Positions 62,431-64,000 of a DNA stretch of 64,000 nucleotides are shown here, one piece after another. Under the pieces are notes generated by a model. The model was given only the letters and a program-made list of their open reading frames with translations. It searched no databases and was not told where the DNA came from. Both the position numbers and the translations under genes were made by a program. Origin of the DNA: Leeuwenhoekiella sp044542075 (GTDB lineage Bacteria > Bacteroidota > Bacteroidia > Flavobacteriales > Flavobacteriaceae); NCBI RefSeq assembly GCF_044542075.1, contig NZ_JBITTU010000008.1, positions 1 through 64,000 of the forward strand. Reading direction: 5' to 3'. How positions within the stretch are numbered: the first letter of the stretch is position 1; every line of letters begins with the position of its first letter.

Positions 62431-64000
62431 ATGACAAATAAACAACTACATACACTCGCAAAATCCTGGTTCAAATCTCAGGGCTGGAAACCATTTCCCT
62501 TTCAGGAAGAAAGTTGGGATGCATTTTTAGCCGGTAAAAATGGTTTATTAAACGCGCCTACAGGAAGCGGGAAAACCTATGCCTTGTGGGCCGGGTTTGT
62601 TTTAGACTACATAAAAAATAACCCTGATTATAAAACTAAACACAAGCCGGGATTAAAAGCAATATGGATTACACCACTCCGGGCACTTTCTGTAGAAATT
62701 GCACAGGCAGCGCAACGGTTTTCTGATGGTTTGGAAACCCAACTAACCATTGGCATACGCACAGGAGACACGCCTCAAGCAGAGCGCGCGAAGCAAAAAC
62801 GCAAAATGCCAGACTTGCTCATTACTACTCCTGAAAGCTTACAGCTTTTACTGACATCTAAGGGCTATGACAAAGTTTTTAAAGATTGTACAGCAATAAT
62901 TATTGATGAGTGGCACGAACTTTTAGGCAGTAAACGAGGCGTTCAGGTAGAGTTAGGCCTTTCGCGACTAAAAACAATTGCTCCTAAATTAAGAGTATGG
63001 GGAATTTCGGCAACCATAGGAAATCTCAATCAGGCACGGGAAGTGCTTTTAGGAACCGACTCTGAGGCTTTTGATAATTCAGTATTAATAAAAGCAAATC
63101 TTGGGAAATCGTATAAAGTAGAAAGCATTATCCCTGAGACTATGGAAAAATTTCCGTGGCGCGGTCACATGGGTTTACATCTGGTTGAAGAAGTTGTGCC
63201 TATAATTAATAACAGCAAAACAACTTTATTGTTTACCAATACAAGAGCACAATGCGAATTGTGGTTTCAGAAATTGATGCATAAACATCCTGAATATGCG
63301 GGCGAACTCGCAATGCATCACGGAAGTATAAATAAAGAAACCCGATTGTGGGTTGAACAAGCCATTCGTAATGAGAGTCTAAAAGCGGTGATTTGTACTT
63401 CTAGCCTTGATCTGGGTGTCGATTTTGCTCCTGTAGAAAGCATCATCCAAATAGGCGGACCTAAAGGCGTTGCGCGCTTTTTACAACGTGCAGGACGCAG
63501 TGGTCACCAGCCGGGAAAACAAAGCGTCATCTACTTCTTACCTACACACGCGATTGAGTTAATCGAAGCTTCGGCATTGGGGAAAGCAGCTATTAATCAA
63601 GTGGTAGAAGATCGCATACCATACTTATTAAGTTTTGATGTGTTGATTCAGTATTTGACGACTTTGGCGGTTTCTGATGGATTTTACCCAGCAGATATCT
63701 GGAAAGAAATTAAACAGACCTTCTGTTTTCAGGCAATGACCGAAGACCAATGGCGCTGGATTCTCAATTTTATAACTAAAGGAAGTCAGTCTTTACAAGC
63801 GTACGACGAATACAAAAAAATTGAAATTGAAGACGACGGGAAATTTAAAGTAAACAGCAAAGCCGTTGCAATGCGCCACCGCTTGCAAATAGGAACTATT
63901 GTTAGCGATGCCGTACTGCAGGTAAAATATCTCAAAGGTGGTTTTATAGGTAGTGTTGAAGAATGGTTTATTTCAAAATTATCACCGGGTGATGTATTTA
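62431..64000 (+). CDS. Ligase-associated DEXH-box helicase (Lhr-like), 3' end beyond window
   Basis: The frame begins ATG ACA AAT AAA at 62431 and stays open to the window edge (523 codons visible; the family is about 800 residues). It has a Q-type motif WKPFPFQEESWDAF, Walker A NAPTGSGKTYALW, the DEWH box IIIDEWHELLGSKRG, motif III GISATIGN, motif V TSSLDLGVDFAP and motif VI QRAGRSGHQPG. It is a 3'-5' SF2 helicase that travels with the exonuclease and ligase. In other bacteria a metallophosphoesterase gene often comes next; here it would lie outside the window. Confidence 0.93.
   Translation, partial: MTNKQLHTLAKSWFKSQGWKPFPFQEESWDAFLAGKNGLLNAPTGSGKTYALWAGFVLDYIKNNPDYKTKHKPGLKAIWITPLRALSVEIAQAAQRFSDGLETQLTIGIRTGDTPQAERAKQKRKMPDLLITTPESLQLLLTSKGYDKVFKDCTAIIIDEWHELLGSKRGVQVELGLSRLKTIAPKLRVWGISATIGNLNQAREVLLGTDSEAFDNSVLIKANLGKSYKVESIIPETMEKFPWRGHMGLHLVEEVVPIINNSKTTLLFTNTRAQCELWFQKLMHKHPEYAGELAMHHGSINKETRLWVEQAIRNESLKAVICTSSLDLGVDFAPVESIIQIGGPKGVARFLQRAGRSGHQPGKQSVIYFLPTHAIELIEASALGKAAINQVVEDRIPYLLSFDVLIQYLTTLAVSDGFYPADIWKEIKQTFCFQAMTEDQWRWILNFITKGSQSLQAYDEYKKIEIEDDGKFKVNSKAVAMRHRLQIGTIVSDAVLQVKYLKGGFIGSVEEWFISKLSPGDVF

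Overview
The window looks like a chromosome segment of a marine-type flavobacterium (Bacteroidota, family Flavobacteriaceae; genus not assignable by eye). The evidence is AT-rich DNA, TAnnTTTG-type promoter elements without Shine-Dalgarno sequences, a SusC/SusD pair with a hybrid two-component regulator, type IX secretion (T9SS) sorting signals, a SprF/PorP-like partner protein, and a flavobacterial housekeeping gene order.

Layout. (1) 1-12669: the 3' part of a giant repetitive surface adhesin. It has 5 tandem 276-bp units, 14 near-identical 300-bp units, about a dozen diverged modules, three DUF11-type repeats and a gliding-motility C-terminal domain. A 98-N assembly gap interrupts it, and a SprF/PorP-like gene follows. 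(2) 13158-29132: a polysaccharide utilisation locus with SusC, SusD, an FG-GAP/ASPIC lipoprotein, a GPH-family sugar symporter, a hybrid two-component system and a GH35-like/DUF5597 glycosidase. (3) 29194-37865: two consecutive minus-strand operons. The upstream one encodes a four-helix-bundle membrane protein, NhaA, a soluble histidine kinase and a sigma-54-dependent response regulator. The downstream one encodes a Cys4 mini-protein, a secreted protein, glutamate dehydrogenase, a GreA/Rnk-like factor, two helical unknowns, a tiny membrane peptide and an HPP protein. Each operon is preceded by a -24/-12-type sigma-54 promoter with a TTACCC-N4-GGGTAA-like inverted repeat about 120 bp upstream. 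I read this as a self-reinforcing sigma-54 regulon, and it is the best candidate here for an undescribed system.

(4) 38200-40742: a Cys-rich small secreted protein and a TonB-dependent receptor. (5) 40961-52005: tRNA-Leu(CAA) and housekeeping genes (prs, rplY, pth, ribF, an HTTM membrane protein, serS, a TPR protein, a DUF4286 protein, rsmA, mgtE). (6) 52092-59353: a thioesterase, a 2-hydroxyacid dehydrogenase, a MarR regulator with a C-terminal Cys4 motif next to a VOC protein, a TM2 protein, a fused PlsC/GNAT acyltransferase (aminolipid synthesis type), aspartate kinase, a GNAT and a TerB-like protein. (7) 59722-64000: the ligase-associated DNA repair cassette (exonuclease, ATP-dependent ligase, DEXH helicase). 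The exonuclease has no canonical start codon, and the helicase runs off the window.

All calls come from reading the sequence and from knowledge of the families. No database search or structure prediction was run.
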